The notes: a model not told the origin generated them from the letters alone. Counted from the stretch's first letter, positions 1 to 7,480 are shown. The stretch: 11,137 nucleotides of DNA from Clostridia bacterium (GCA_017407725.1 JAFQWB010000044.1:1-11137); one strand, 5' to 3'. Numbers and translations are program-made.

Positions 1-302
1 AGTCCCATATTGTCGCAGTTGGCATCCCATTTTCCGCCCTCGATCGATATGTTTTCATCGCGGCGCTTTCCATCGCTTGCAAAGGCTTCATTTTCAATAA
101 GCGCGCATTTTGAATACGGTGCGGCAAGAATGTATACACCGGGTGAGAGGATGAATCTTGTATTTGAGTGGATTATAAGTGTTTCTGATATAAGATAAGT
201 TCCGGGGCGGTCTACGGTAACAATGCCGCGCGCATCCAGCATAGACTGAATGGCTTTTGTATCGTCGTGAAGTCCGTCACCGTATAGAATTTTGTTTTCC
301 AT
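1..302 (-). CDS. Right-handed beta-helix / pectate-lyase-like protein, N-terminal part only
   Basis: The gene starts at ATG 302-300 and runs off the left edge, leaving about 100 codons with no stop. The first residues read MENKILYGDGLHDDTKAIQS. The GDGxxDDTxAIQ motif is the hallmark of the Pectate_lyase_3 / GH28-type beta-helix fold. It is followed by short beta-rich repeats with the usual feel of this fold, such as VDRPGTYLISETLII, FILSPGVYIL and ISIEGGKWDAN. A good ribosome binding site (AGAAAGG) lies just upstream. No signal peptide is visible at this start, so the visible N-terminus looks cytoplasmic. Family members include polygalacturonases, rhamnogalacturonan-active enzymes and phage tail spikes, and the substrate cannot be decided from this fragment. 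The gene lies 20 bases after trkH with no visible promoter or terminator between, so it is probably the third gene of the trkA-trkH unit. The fold is fairly certain; the exact activity is unknown. Confidence 0.8.
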   Translation of the reverse strand, partial: MENKILYGDGLHDDTKAIQSMLDARGIVTVDRPGTYLISETLIIHSNTRFILSPGVYILAAPYSKCALIENEAFASDGKRRDENISIEGGKWDANCDNMG

Positions 303-322
303 TGTTTATACCTTTCTGTCTT

Positions 323-1771
323 TTATTTCTTTCTGTAGGTTGAGGGAGCAAAGAGTATCATAAGCGGAACTATTTCAAGTCTGCCTATGAGCATTGTAAG
401 CGAAAGAACTATCTTTGAAAGATATGAGTAGTCTGAGAAGTTTCCTGCAGGGCCTACGGCACCAAGACCGGGACCTACGTTGTTTATGCAGGTGAGAGCC
501 GCCGTGAAATTGGTTTCAAAATCAAATCCGTCAAGTGAGATCGTCAAAAAGCACACGAAAATGATCGTTATATATGCGGTTATGTAGTTTGCGGCAGATC
601 TTATCGTTTCCTCCGGCATAGGCTCTCCGTCCATCTTTACAACGTTGACCGATTTGGGGTTTATCTTGTGCCTTAGCTCACGTGCAAAATTCTTTATAAC
701 AAGTATTACTCGTGAGATCTTAAGACCGCCTGCGGTTGATCCCGCGCACGCACCTATTACAGTGAGCAGAATAAGAATTGATGTTGAAAATGATGGCCAA
801 ATGCTATAATCGATGCTCGAAAAACCGGTTGTGGAAATTATACTCGTTACCTGGAAGAATGCGCTTCTTATGCAGTCTGATGACGAAGAAACAGTTTTGA
901 ATGTGTTTACCGAAATAAGCGCTGTTGAAATCAGCACTGTGGCAACGTATACTCGGAGCTCCTCGTTTTTAAGAATGGATGCAAACTGTCCGACAATGAG
1001 GAAGAATAAGATATTGAAGTTTATTCCGAAAACGAGCATGAAAATGCCGATGACCCATTCGGCGGCAGGGTTAGCATAGCTTCCGATAGAGGCGTTTTTA
1101 ACCGAAAATCCACCTGTTCCTGCGGTTGCGAAGGAGGTTACGAGTGAGTCGTATAATGACATTTTTGTAAAGAGCAGGCATATTACCATAATCACCGTGA
1201 GTGCTATGTAAATGCCGTAAAGGATGAGAGCGGTCTTTCTGAGCTTGGGAACAAGCTTTCCCTTGGTAGGGCCGGGAACCTCAGCTCTCAAAAGATGGAT
1301 CGAGCGTCCATCCTTCTGAGGAAGGAGCGCAAGCACGAAAACAAGCACTCCCATACCGCCTATCCAGTGGGTGAAGGAACGCCATAAAAGAATACCCTTG
1401 GGAAGAGATTCTATTTCAGTGAGTATTGAGGCACCCGTTGTGGTAAAGCCCGAAACCGTCTCGAAAAGTGCGTCAATATAATTCGGTATGCTTCCGCTTA
1501 TTACAAATGGAAGAGCACCGAATACCGAAAGGAATATCCAGGCGGCGGCAACACACACGAAGCCTTCCTTTGCAAATATTCTTCTTTCGTTTGTATTCCT
1601 GGGCTTGAGAGCTATCAGGGGAAGAGCTGCAGCCATCAGTATCGCCATTGTGATAATGAAGGGCGCCCCCGACTCGCGGTATATGAGTGACGTTATCAAG
1701 GGCACCGAAAGAAGTGCCGCTTCAACCGCCAGGATGATACCGATAAGGTATCCAAGCATTCGTTTATTCAT
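323..1771 (-). CDS. trkH: TrkH-family potassium uptake membrane subunit
   Basis: This is the channel-like, K+-translocating subunit of a Trk/Ktr system in the cytoplasmic membrane; it is gated by the TrkA partner encoded immediately upstream. The 482 residues are the usual TrkH length, with hydrophobic segments throughout. The four pore-loop selectivity regions are recognisable: TTTGAS at about 110-115, ATAGTGGFS at 215-223, STTGFSS at 313-319 and NNVGPGLG at 430-437. The family signature ACAGSTAGG is at 341-349. The start ATG overlaps the last base of the trkA stop codon (TAATG), and a GGAG site lies inside the end of trkA, which supports this start and translational coupling. Homology to KtrB is possible, but the length and the two-RCK partner fit TrkH better. 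The protein appears intact with nothing missing. Confidence 0.95.
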   Translation of the reverse strand: MNKRMLGYLIGIILAVEAALLSVPLITSLIYRESGAPFIITMAILMAAALPLIALKPRNTNERRIFAKEGFVCVAAAWIFLSVFGALPFVISGSIPNYIDALFETVSGFTTTGASILTEIESLPKGILLWRSFTHWIGGMGVLVFVLALLPQKDGRSIHLLRAEVPGPTKGKLVPKLRKTALILYGIYIALTVIMVICLLFTKMSLYDSLVTSFATAGTGGFSVKNASIGSYANPAAEWVIGIFMLVFGINFNILFFLIVGQFASILKNEELRVYVATVLISTALISVNTFKTVSSSSDCIRSAFFQVTSIISTTGFSSIDYSIWPSFSTSILILLTVIGACAGSTAGGLKISRVILVIKNFARELRHKINPKSVNVVKMDGEPMPEETIRSAANYITAYITIIFVCFLTISLDGFDFETNFTAALTCINNVGPGLGAVGPAGNFSDYSYLSKIVLSLTMLIGRLEIVPLMILFAPSTYRKK

Positions 1772-3126
1772 TACGCAAGTATATCTCCGATGTTTTTAAT
1801 AAGATCGCTTCCCGAAACGACTATGACAGTATCGCCAAGCTTTATTTCGTCTGAACCTGTCGGGATGATCATTTCGTTCTTTCTTACTATGCAGGCAATA
1901 AGCACGTCTTTTCTTGATTTGAGGCTTTTAAGCGGAATGTTGGTAAGGCCCTCTATTTCGTCATTGACTATGAATTCAAGAGCAAGCGCTCTGCCGTTCA
2001 TGAACTTGTGAAGAGATTCTATATCAGCTCCGCTCTTGTTTGCAAGCGAGCGCACGTAGTGAAGTATCTGAGCCGCCGTGATCGATTTTGGTGAGATAAT
2101 GCTCTCAAGACCTGCACTCTTGAAAAAGTCTATGTATGAAACGGCGCTTATCATTGTTATTATCTTGCTGACGTTTTTTGTTTTGGCGTACATTGAAACG
2201 ACTGCATTTTCCTCATCGCTTGACGAAAGCGCAAGGAATGCGTCCGCCTTGTCAATGCCGTCCTCAAGAAGACGCTCGTGATTTGTTCCGCTGTCGCAAA
2301 CTACAGAGCATTTGAAATCCTCGGCAAGATCAAGGCAAAGCTTTTTGTCTTTTTCAATTACGGTCGACTGTATCTTGGTTTCACGCAAGAATTCTTCAAG
2401 ATAATAGGTGGTGCGTCCGCCGCCAACTATAAGAATGTTTTTGATGGGGTCCTTGTACATTCCGATAAGCTTGAAGAGCTTTGTGATGTCACTGCTTTGC
2501 GAAGTAACGCTTAATATATCGTCGGCGTTTATTACAAAGTCACCGGAGGGAATGTAAAGACTGTCCTTACGAAGAACGGCACATACTAAGAACTTTATAT
2601 TGAGCTTTGATCTTATTTCATTAAGTGAAAGACCGCAAAGCATGGAATCCTTGGGCACAACGAACTCTGCAAGCTCAACACGGCCTCTGCAGAAGGTATC
2701 GATCTTTGCCGCTGAGGGGAATCTCAGGCTTCTGTATATCTCTTTTGCGGCGGCAAGCTCGGGATTTATTGTCATTGAAAGATTGAGCTCCGATTTCATA
2801 AGGTGAATGAGCTCTGAATATTCGGGATTTCTGACTCTTGCTATAGTGTGTTCTGTTCCAAGCTTTTTTGCGGCGGCACAGCAAAGGATGTTAAGCTCGT
2901 CCTCAGGTGTTACCGCAATGAGAAGGGAAGCGTCCTGCGCTCCCGCACGTCTGAGAACTGCAACATCGGCGCCGTTTCCTTCAAGACAAGAAACGTCGCA
3001 AACGTTCGCAAGCTCTGCAAGAGAGTCTGTATTTGTGTCTACCACGGTTATATTGTGTCCGTCGGATATAAGCTGTTTGCATATGGCACTTCCTACCGTG
3101 CCCGAACCGACAATTACTATATTCAT
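1771..3126 (-). CDS. trkA: TrkA, two-RCK regulatory subunit of the Trk potassium transporter
   Basis: This is the cytoplasmic, nucleotide-binding gating ring protein that binds TrkH. The 451 residues have the E. coli TrkA-type tandem layout: first Rossmann/TrkA_N domain (about 1-118), TrkA_C (about 137-215), second TrkA_N (about 229-350) and second TrkA_C (about 370-451). The first nucleotide site is canonical, with GSGTVG at 7-12 and the ribose-binding acidic residue D30 in TVVD. The second is degenerate, GGGRTT at 235-240 where the third glycine of GxGxxG is lost, so it may bind nucleotide differently or not at all; this is common in family members. Start ATG 3126-3124 is preceded by GAAAGGA about 10 bases upstream. 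A TTGAAA-N17-TATAAT promoter lies about 40-65 bases upstream. It is the first gene of the apparent unit trkA-trkH-beta-helix gene. Confidence 0.95.
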   Translation of the reverse strand: MNIVIVGSGTVGSAICKQLISDGHNITVVDTNTDSLAELANVCDVSCLEGNGADVAVLRRAGAQDASLLIAVTPEDELNILCCAAAKKLGTEHTIARVRNPEYSELIHLMKSELNLSMTINPELAAAKEIYRSLRFPSAAKIDTFCRGRVELAEFVVPKDSMLCGLSLNEIRSKLNIKFLVCAVLRKDSLYIPSGDFVINADDILSVTSQSSDITKLFKLIGMYKDPIKNILIVGGGRTTYYLEEFLRETKIQSTVIEKDKKLCLDLAEDFKCSVVCDSGTNHERLLEDGIDKADAFLALSSSDEENAVVSMYAKTKNVSKIITMISAVSYIDFFKSAGLESIISPKSITAAQILHYVRSLANKSGADIESLHKFMNGRALALEFIVNDEIEGLTNIPLKSLKSRKDVLIACIVRKNEMIIPTGSDEIKLGDTVIVVSGSDLIKNIGDILA

Positions 3127-3163
3127 AGATTAAATATCCTTTCGGTAAATCCATACTTACCCT

Positions 3164-3192
3164 ATTATAGCATTTGGAAGATAAAATTTCAA
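3164..3192 (-). promoter_or_regulatory. Sigma-A-type promoter for trkA-trkH
   Basis: On the minus strand, a -35 TTGAAA (3192-3187) and a perfect -10 TATAAT (3169-3164) are separated by exactly 17 bases. The predicted transcript start is near 3157, giving a leader of about 30 bases before the trkA ATG, too short for a riboswitch. Assignment is from consensus matching only. Confidence 0.75.
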
Positions 3193-3251
3193 GTAGAGAG
3201 AAAGAATTCTTTAAGCGGAAAAAAAGAGACACCTTGACTTTGATTTTTGAG

Positions 3252-3280
3252 TTGACATATTCAATATATTTTGTTATAAT
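3252..3280 (+). promoter_or_regulatory. Consensus promoter for the flavodiiron operon
   Basis: TTGACA (3252-3257), a 17-base spacer and TATAAT (3275-3280) are a perfect match to the housekeeping sigma-A consensus. The transcript should start near 3287, about 54 bases before the flavodiiron ATG. It is divergent from the trkA promoter, with about 59 bases between the two -35 boxes. No other good promoter is seen before 7467, so it probably serves all four plus-strand genes. Confidence 0.85.
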
Positions 3281-3289
3281 AATTTACAA
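3271..3289. promoter_or_regulatory. Possible redox-regulator operator overlapping the -10 box
   Basis: The sequence TTGTTATAATAATTTACAA has TTGT/ACAA ends in dyad and overlaps the -10 box and predicted start. It resembles two known operators imperfectly. Read as a PerR box (TTATAATNATTATAA), 3274-3288 matches 11 of 14 fixed positions, with a perfect left half. Read as a Rex site, it has TTGTTA on the left and TTTACAA on the right, but is one base too long. The AT-rich -10 itself contributes to both matches, so chance is a real possibility. Confidence 0.3.
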
Positions 3290-3290
3290 T

Positions 3291-3313
3291 AGGGATATGC
3301 GGCTTGTATCCTT
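3291..3313 (+). other. 5'-leader hairpin of the flavodiiron transcript
   Basis: A 7-pair stem (AGGGATA with TATCCTT, one G-U pair) closes a 9-base loop a few bases after the predicted transcript start. Its position near the 5' end would suit an mRNA-stabilising element. There is no U-tract, so it is not a terminator. It also leaves the ribosome binding site GGAGGT (3330-3335) free. Confidence 0.35.
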
Positions 3314-3340
3314 GAATAATAATATAATCGGAGGTAAAAG

Positions 3341-5137
3341 ATGAAGCCTTTTGTTACAAATGACGTTAAATATATAGGAGTAAACGATCATAATATTGAT
3401 CTTTTCGAGGGTCAGTATAAGGTTCCTGCGGGAATGTCGTATAACTCATATCTCATAAAGGATGAAAAGATCGCGGTAATGGATACTGTGGATATCCGCT
3501 TTACTCACGAATGGCTTGACAATATTCAGAAGGAAATAGGCGACAAAGCGCCCGACTATCTTGTGGTACAACACATGGAGCCCGACCATTCTGCAAATAT
3601 TGCAGCATTCTTAAAAACATATCAGAGCACTACCGTTGTCGCATCCGATAAGGCGTTCACGATGATGAAGAACTTCTTTGGTGACGACTACAGCGACAGA
3701 AGAATTGTTGTAAAAGAGGGAAGCACACTTTCTCTCGGCGAGCACACTCTTACCTTTGTTACCGCACCTATGGTACACTGGCCCGAGGTTATAGTTACCT
3801 ATGATTCAAAGGACAAGATCCTTTTCTCGGCAGACGGATTTGGAAAATTCGGTGCACTCGACGTTGAAGAAGACTGGGCTTGCGAAGCAAGAAGATACTA
3901 TTTCGGCATAGTAGGAAAATACGGTGCGCAGGTGCAGGCTCTTCTTGCAAAGGCGAAGAATCTTGATATACAGATCATCTGTCCTCTCCACGGACCGGTT
4001 CTTTCTGAAAACCTCGGATATTATCTCGGACTTTATAACACCTGGTCATCCTACTCGGTAGAGAGTGAGGGAATAGTTATAGCTTATACCTCGGTTTACG
4101 GAAACACTAAGAAGGCGGTAGAGCTCCTTGCAGAAAAGCTCAGAGCCAAGGGCTGTCCCAAGGTGGTTGTAAACGACCTTGCAAGATGCGATATGGCAGA
4201 GGCTGTTGAGGATGCTTTCAGATACGGAACTCTCGTTCTCGCAACTACCACGTATAATGCGGATATTTTCCCCTTCATGCGTGAGTTTATAAATCACCTT
4301 ACCGAAAGAAGCTACAGATCAAGAACGGTAGCTCTTATCGAAAATGGAAGCTGGGCACCTCTTGCCGCAAAGGTAATGAGAGAAATGCTTTCCGTATGCA
4401 AGGATATAACCTTTACCGAGAGCACACCCAGAATAAAATCCGCTCTTTCCGAGCAGTCAAAAGAAGAGATCGAAAATCTTGCAAACGAGCTCTGCAAGGG
4501 CTATATGGCAATGAATGACGATACTGCAAACAAGAACGACATGTCTGCTCTCTTCAGTATAGGATACGGTCTTTACGTTGTTACCAGCAACGACGGAAAG
4601 AGAGATAACGGACTTATCGTAAATACGGTAACACAGCTTACGAATTCACCCAACAGAATCGGTGTCACAATAAACAAGGACAACTATTCGCATCACGTTA
4701 TAAAGCAGACCGGAAAGATGAACGTAAACTGCCTTTCCGAGGATGCGCCCTTCTCGGTATTTGAGAACTTCGGATTCAGAAGCGGAAGAAATACCGATAA
4801 ATTTGATGGAATTGATTTCTTAAGATCTGATAACGGACTTGTCTTCCTCAAGAGATATATTAACTCCTTTATCTCGCTCAAGGTCGAATCTTACGTCGAT
4901 CTCGGAACTCACGGAATGTTCATTTGCGAGATAACCGAGGCAAGAGTTATTTCGGATGCAAACACAATGACCTATACCTACTATCAGAACAACGTGAAGC
5001 CGAAACCCGAAACAAACGGCAAGAAGGGATACGTCTGCAAGATCTGCGGATACCTTTACGAGGGCGAAGAGCTTCCCGATGACTATATCTGTCCTCTTTG
5101 CAAGCACGGAGCACAGGATTTCGAGCCGGTAAAATAA
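3341..5137 (+). CDS. Multidomain flavodiiron O2/NO reductase (FprA core + flavin reductase + rubredoxin)
   Basis: This is a cytosolic enzyme predicted to reduce O2 to water and/or NO to N2O at a diiron site. The N-terminal metallo-beta-lactamase-like domain (about 1-240) carries all six expected iron ligands: H78, E80 and D82 (in HMEPDH), H146, D165 and H217. A flavodoxin domain (about 243-390) has the FMN phosphate loop TSVYGNT at 250-256. A flavin-reductase-like domain follows (about 400-550, [18 protein letters not shown] onward). A C-terminal rubredoxin module (563-598) has cysteines 566, 569, 584 and 587. Only 14 residues separate the CxxC pairs, a short-spacer, rubrerythrin-like form rather than the ~29 of classical rubredoxin. 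In Moorella thermoacetica the last two modules form a separate partner protein, Hrb, so this looks like an FprA-Hrb fusion able to take electrons directly from NAD(P)H. The start is fixed by GGAGGT five bases upstream of ATG. It is the first gene of the plus-strand unit. Whether O2 or NO is preferred cannot be read from sequence. Confidence 0.93.
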   Translation: MKPFVTNDVKYIGVNDHNIDLFEGQYKVPAGMSYNSYLIKDEKIAVMDTVDIRFTHEWLDNIQKEIGDKAPDYLVVQHMEPDHSANIAAFLKTYQSTTVVASDKAFTMMKNFFGDDYSDRRIVVKEGSTLSLGEHTLTFVTAPMVHWPEVIVTYDSKDKILFSADGFGKFGALDVEEDWACEARRYYFGIVGKYGAQVQALLAKAKNLDIQIICPLHGPVLSENLGYYLGLYNTWSSYSVESEGIVIAYTSVYGNTKKAVELLAEKLRAKGCPKVVVNDLARCDMAEAVEDAFRYGTLVLATTTYNADIFPFMREFINHLTERSYRSRTVALIENGSWAPLAAKVMREMLSVCKDITFTESTPRIKSALSEQSKEEIENLANELCKGYMAMNDDTANKNDMSALFSIGYGLYVVTSNDGKRDNGLIVNTVTQLTNSPNRIGVTINKDNYSHHVIKQTGKMNVNCLSEDAPFSVFENFGFRSGRNTDKFDGIDFLRSDNGLVFLKRYINSFISLKVESYVDLGTHGMFICEITEARVISDANTMTYTYYQNNVKPKPETNGKKGYVCKICGYLYEGEELPDDYICPLCKHGAQDFEPVK

Positions 5138-5156
5138 TTGATGATCATAATTTTGA

Positions 5157-5162
5157 AGGGAG
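5157..5162 (+). promoter_or_regulatory. Ribosome binding site fixing a TTG start
   Basis: AGGGAG lies nine bases before TTG 5172-5174. The same frame is closed by a TGA at 5154-5156, and the next in-frame ATG is 48 codons downstream inside a membrane segment. TTG is therefore the only sensible start of the DUF1538 gene. Confidence 0.75.
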
Positions 5163-5171
5163 AATAACAGA

Positions 5172-6686
5172 TTGCTCAGATCACTTGCGTCAAAGCTTTC
5201 GGAAGCACTTATATCGGTATCTCCCGTTGCGGCAATAGTCGTACTCATAAATCTTACGCCTCTTGTGAGTTTCTCTGCAAGCGAGATAATCACCTTTGTG
5301 ATCTCGGCGTTTTTTATGATACTCGGAATCGGTCTTTTTAATCTCGGCGCAGATCTCGCCATGACTCCCATGGGTGATCACGTCGGGCAGGGACTTACAA
5401 AATCCGGAAGTCTTAAGATACTTTTATCGGCGGCATTCCTTATGGGCGTACTCATCACGGTTGCCGAGCCCGACCTTTCGGTGCTCGGAAACCAGGTGTC
5501 GTCGGTTATGAATAAAACACTTTTAATAGTTACGGTTGGAGTTGGAGTTGGACTTTTCCTGGTTTTTGCGATACTGAAGATCGTTTTCAGAAAAAGTCTT
5601 TCCTACCTTCTGATGTTCTTTTATCTCATTGCTTTCTCTCTTGTCGGGTTTATAGTGATGAGCGGAAGAGCGGATCTGCTACCCCTTTCCTTTGATTCGG
5701 GCGGAGTTACCACAGGACCTATTACCGTGCCCTTTATTATGGCACTCGGAATAGGAATTGCATCTACCATAGGAGGAAAGAATTCGGGCGAAAACAGCTT
5801 CGGACTTGTCGCTATGTGCTCGATCGGACCGATACTTGCAGTTATGACTCTCACGCTCTTTTCAAAGAAGGGTACGGCTATAACTCTCCCCGATTATTCG
5901 GGCTCGGGCTCGGTTGCAAAAACACTCCTTTCAACTGCCGAAGAGGTAATAACAGCTCTCGGACTTATAGTAGTCTTCTTCGCTATACTTCAGATAATAT
6001 ATCTTAAGCTGCCGCTCAGAAGACTTGGCAAAATGGCTATCGGTATGGTATATACCTTTGCAGGACTCGTTATTTTCCTTTCATCGGTTTCAATAGGATT
6101 TATGCCGATAGGATACAAGATGGGAACAGAGCTTGCAAAGAATCATCCCGCAATAATCGCGGCGTTCGGATTTATTCTCGGTGCGGTTACCGTACTTGCC
6201 GAGCCTGCGATACATATACTCAATAAGCAGGTTGAAGAGGTTACCGACAAGACGGTCAGCAGAAGATCGATGCTTACCGCACTTTCGATCGGAGTGGGAA
6301 TATCGGTATGCCTTTCCTTGGTCAGAATAATTTTTGATTTCAGTATACTTTATTATCTCGTTCCGGGATATATAATTTCGCTCGGCATATCTCTTTTCGT
6401 GCCGGGAATATACACCGCAATTGCATTCGACTCGGGCGGAGTGGCAAGCGGACCGCTTACCTCCACCTTTGTTCTTCCTTTTGCGGTCGGAGTATGCACC
6501 GCGATTCACGGAGAGGGCTCTGTAATGGGTCTTGCCTTTGGTATCGTTGCAACGGTTGCAATGACACCTCTTATTGCAATTCAGATACTCGGATTCAGAG
6601 CAATTGTTGCAAAGAAGATAAGAAACCGTATTGCCATGAAGCGAATCCTCGATGCTGAGGACGAGCAGATAATCAATTTTATGTGA
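5172..6686 (+). CDS. DUF1538 family multi-spanning membrane protein, internally duplicated
   Basis: This 504-residue polytopic inner-membrane protein belongs to the uncharacterised DUF1538 family. It has no assigned substrate, but its architecture is transporter-like. Two homologous halves are visible. The first has AEPDLSVLGNQV (98-109) and FDSGGVTTGP (174-183). The second has AEPAIHILNKQV (343-354) and FDSGGVASGP (419-428). The Glu-to-Asp distance is 76 residues in both halves, and the halves are offset by 245. The paired acidic residues (E99/E344, D175/D420) inside glycine-rich, probably re-entrant loops are candidates for ion or substrate binding. Hydrophobic segments fill the rest, with a soluble C-terminal tail (about 480-504). 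The start is TTG. It lies 34 bases after the flavodiiron gene, and its stop overlaps the ribosome binding site of the first PII-like gene. Family members are known beside PII-like genes, which suggests PII-type control. The family call is confident; transport function is inferred. Confidence 0.88.
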   Translation: MLRSLASKLSEALISVSPVAAIVVLINLTPLVSFSASEIITFVISAFFMILGIGLFNLGADLAMTPMGDHVGQGLTKSGSLKILLSAAFLMGVLITVAEPDLSVLGNQVSSVMNKTLLIVTVGVGVGLFLVFAILKIVFRKSLSYLLMFFYLIAFSLVGFIVMSGRADLLPLSFDSGGVTTGPITVPFIMALGIGIASTIGGKNSGENSFGLVAMCSIGPILAVMTLTLFSKKGTAITLPDYSGSGSVAKTLLSTAEEVITALGLIVVFFAILQIIYLKLPLRRLGKMAIGMVYTFAGLVIFLSSVSIGFMPIGYKMGTELAKNHPAIIAAFGFILGAVTVLAEPAIHILNKQVEEVTDKTVSRRSMLTALSIGVGISVCLSLVRIIFDFSILYYLVPGYIISLGISLFVPGIYTAIAFDSGGVASGPLTSTFVLPFAVGVCTAIHGEGSVMGLAFGIVATVAMTPLIAIQILGFRAIVAKKIRNRIAMKRILDAEDEQIINFM

Positions 6687-6698
6687 GAGGTGATATAA

Positions 6699-7130
6699 AT
6701 GGAAAATAACAAAAAAACTCTCATAAAAAACGGGGCAAGAAAGCGTGTTTCGGTTAAAGATCAAAAGCAGGAAAGAGATATTGCTCCCCACAAGCTCAAG
6801 CTTCTTTTTACTATTGTGGACAGACAGAAGGGTGAGTTTTACGCCGATGTGATACAGTCATTTGAGGTGAATATGCAGATTGTTTTCGCCGCAGAGGGAA
6901 CCGCAAGCGATGAAATACTCGGATATCTCGGACTTGCATCAACCGATAAGGCACTTATAATCAGTGCGGTCAGAGACGATAAAGCAACCGCTGTGCTTTC
7001 GATGCTTGAAGAAAAATTCAGAACTGTCAGAAACGGCAAGGGTGTTGCATTCACCGTACCCATGACAAGCACGATCGGTACACTCGTTTACAAATTTCTC
7101 ATTAACAGTGGTGAGACAAGAGGATTCTGA
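6699..7130 (+). CDS. PII-like signalling protein with basic N-terminal extension
   Basis: This 143-residue soluble protein has a ferredoxin-like PII core beginning near residue 32 (KLKLLFTIVDR). The core carries AAEGTAS (64-70), where PII proteins have the RGFGRQ region leading into the T-loop, and GKGVAFTVP (113-121), where PII proteins have the GDGKIFV strand. There is no T-loop tyrosine motif (the uridylylation site of GlnB/GlnK) and no RTGxxGDGK nucleotide-binding signature. This is therefore a divergent PII-like protein rather than a nitrogen PII. The first 27 residues hold nine lysines or arginines and are extra compared with its neighbour; no alternative start exists downstream, and GAGGTG sits six bases before the ATG, so the extension is probably real. 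It lies 12 bases after the DUF1538 gene. The likely role is a ligand-responsive regulator of that membrane protein, perhaps as a mixed trimer with the next gene's product. The fold is likely; ligand and role are inferred. Confidence 0.75.
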   Translation: MENNKKTLIKNGARKRVSVKDQKQERDIAPHKLKLLFTIVDRQKGEFYADVIQSFEVNMQIVFAAEGTASDEILGYLGLASTDKALIISAVRDDKATAVLSMLEEKFRTVRNGKGVAFTVPMTSTIGTLVYKFLINSGETRGF

Positions 7131-7143
7131 AAGGATAGCACGT

Positions 7144-7467
7144 ATGGATTATAAATATGAGCTCATCGTGAGCATAGTTAATACAGGCTTCAGCGAAGCT
7201 GTCATGGAAGCCGCAAAGGAAGCGGGAGCAAGAGGCGGTACGGTTATACACGGAAGAGGAACTGCGAATAAGGAATCGGAAAAGTTCTTTGGAATAACCG
7301 TTCAGCCCGAAAAAGAGGTAGTCCTTATCGTGGTATCAAAGGATATCAAGGAAAAGGTGCTTCACGCGCTTTACAAATCGGTCGGACTCGATACACGCGG
7401 ACAGGGAATTGCATTCTCTCTTCCGGTTGACGATGCGGTAGGATTCACCCCTGCTGAAAATCAGTAA
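7144..7467 (+). CDS. P-II family small regulatory protein
   Basis: This 107-residue protein is close to the minimal PII core. It starts MDYKYELIVSIVNTGF, carries GGTVIHGRGT (31-40), which aligns with GGVTVTEVRGFG of classical PII, then PEKEVVLIVV (55-64) for the KIEIVV strand, and ends with GQGIAFSLPVDD (86-97). The stretch equivalent to the T-loop is shorter than in GlnB and lacks the modifiable tyrosine. ATG 7144 is chosen over an in-frame GTG at 7108 because AAAGGA lies eight bases upstream of the ATG, and the GTG lies inside the previous gene without a site. It follows the first PII-like gene by 13 bases and shares its GTA and G-x-G-x-AF positions, so the pair probably arose by duplication. 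It is the last gene of the unit, ending before a strong terminator. Confidence 0.82.
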   Translation: MDYKYELIVSIVNTGFSEAVMEAAKEAGARGGTVIHGRGTANKESEKFFGITVQPEKEVVLIVVSKDIKEKVLHALYKSVGLDTRGQGIAFSLPVDDAVGFTPAENQ

Positions 7468-7480
7468 AACGAAATATTAA

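Noticed and set aside
813..1079. Antisense reading frames inside trkH, trkA, GH32 and dxs
   Set aside because: They are out-of-frame shadows of clearly conserved proteins, without RBS or family resemblance.
3127..3340. Riboswitch (for example c-di-AMP type, expected near K+ transport genes) in the trkA leader
   Set aside because: The predicted trkA leader is only about 30 bases and shows no structured motif.
5141..5167. An 8-codon reading frame (ATG to TAA) between the flavodiiron and DUF1538 genes, overlapping the latter's RBS
   Set aside because: It has no ribosome binding site of its own and its length is within chance. A translational-coupling role is conceivable but not supported.
5138..5171. 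Possible terminator after the flavodiiron gene around the TGATCA palindrome
   Set aside because: The stem is only a few A/T-rich pairs and there is no T-run, so transcription should continue into the DUF1538 gene.
7108..7143. GTG start for the second PII-like gene, overlapping the first
   Set aside because: No RBS at the right distance. ATG 7144 has AAAGGA eight bases upstream and gives the normal PII N-terminus.
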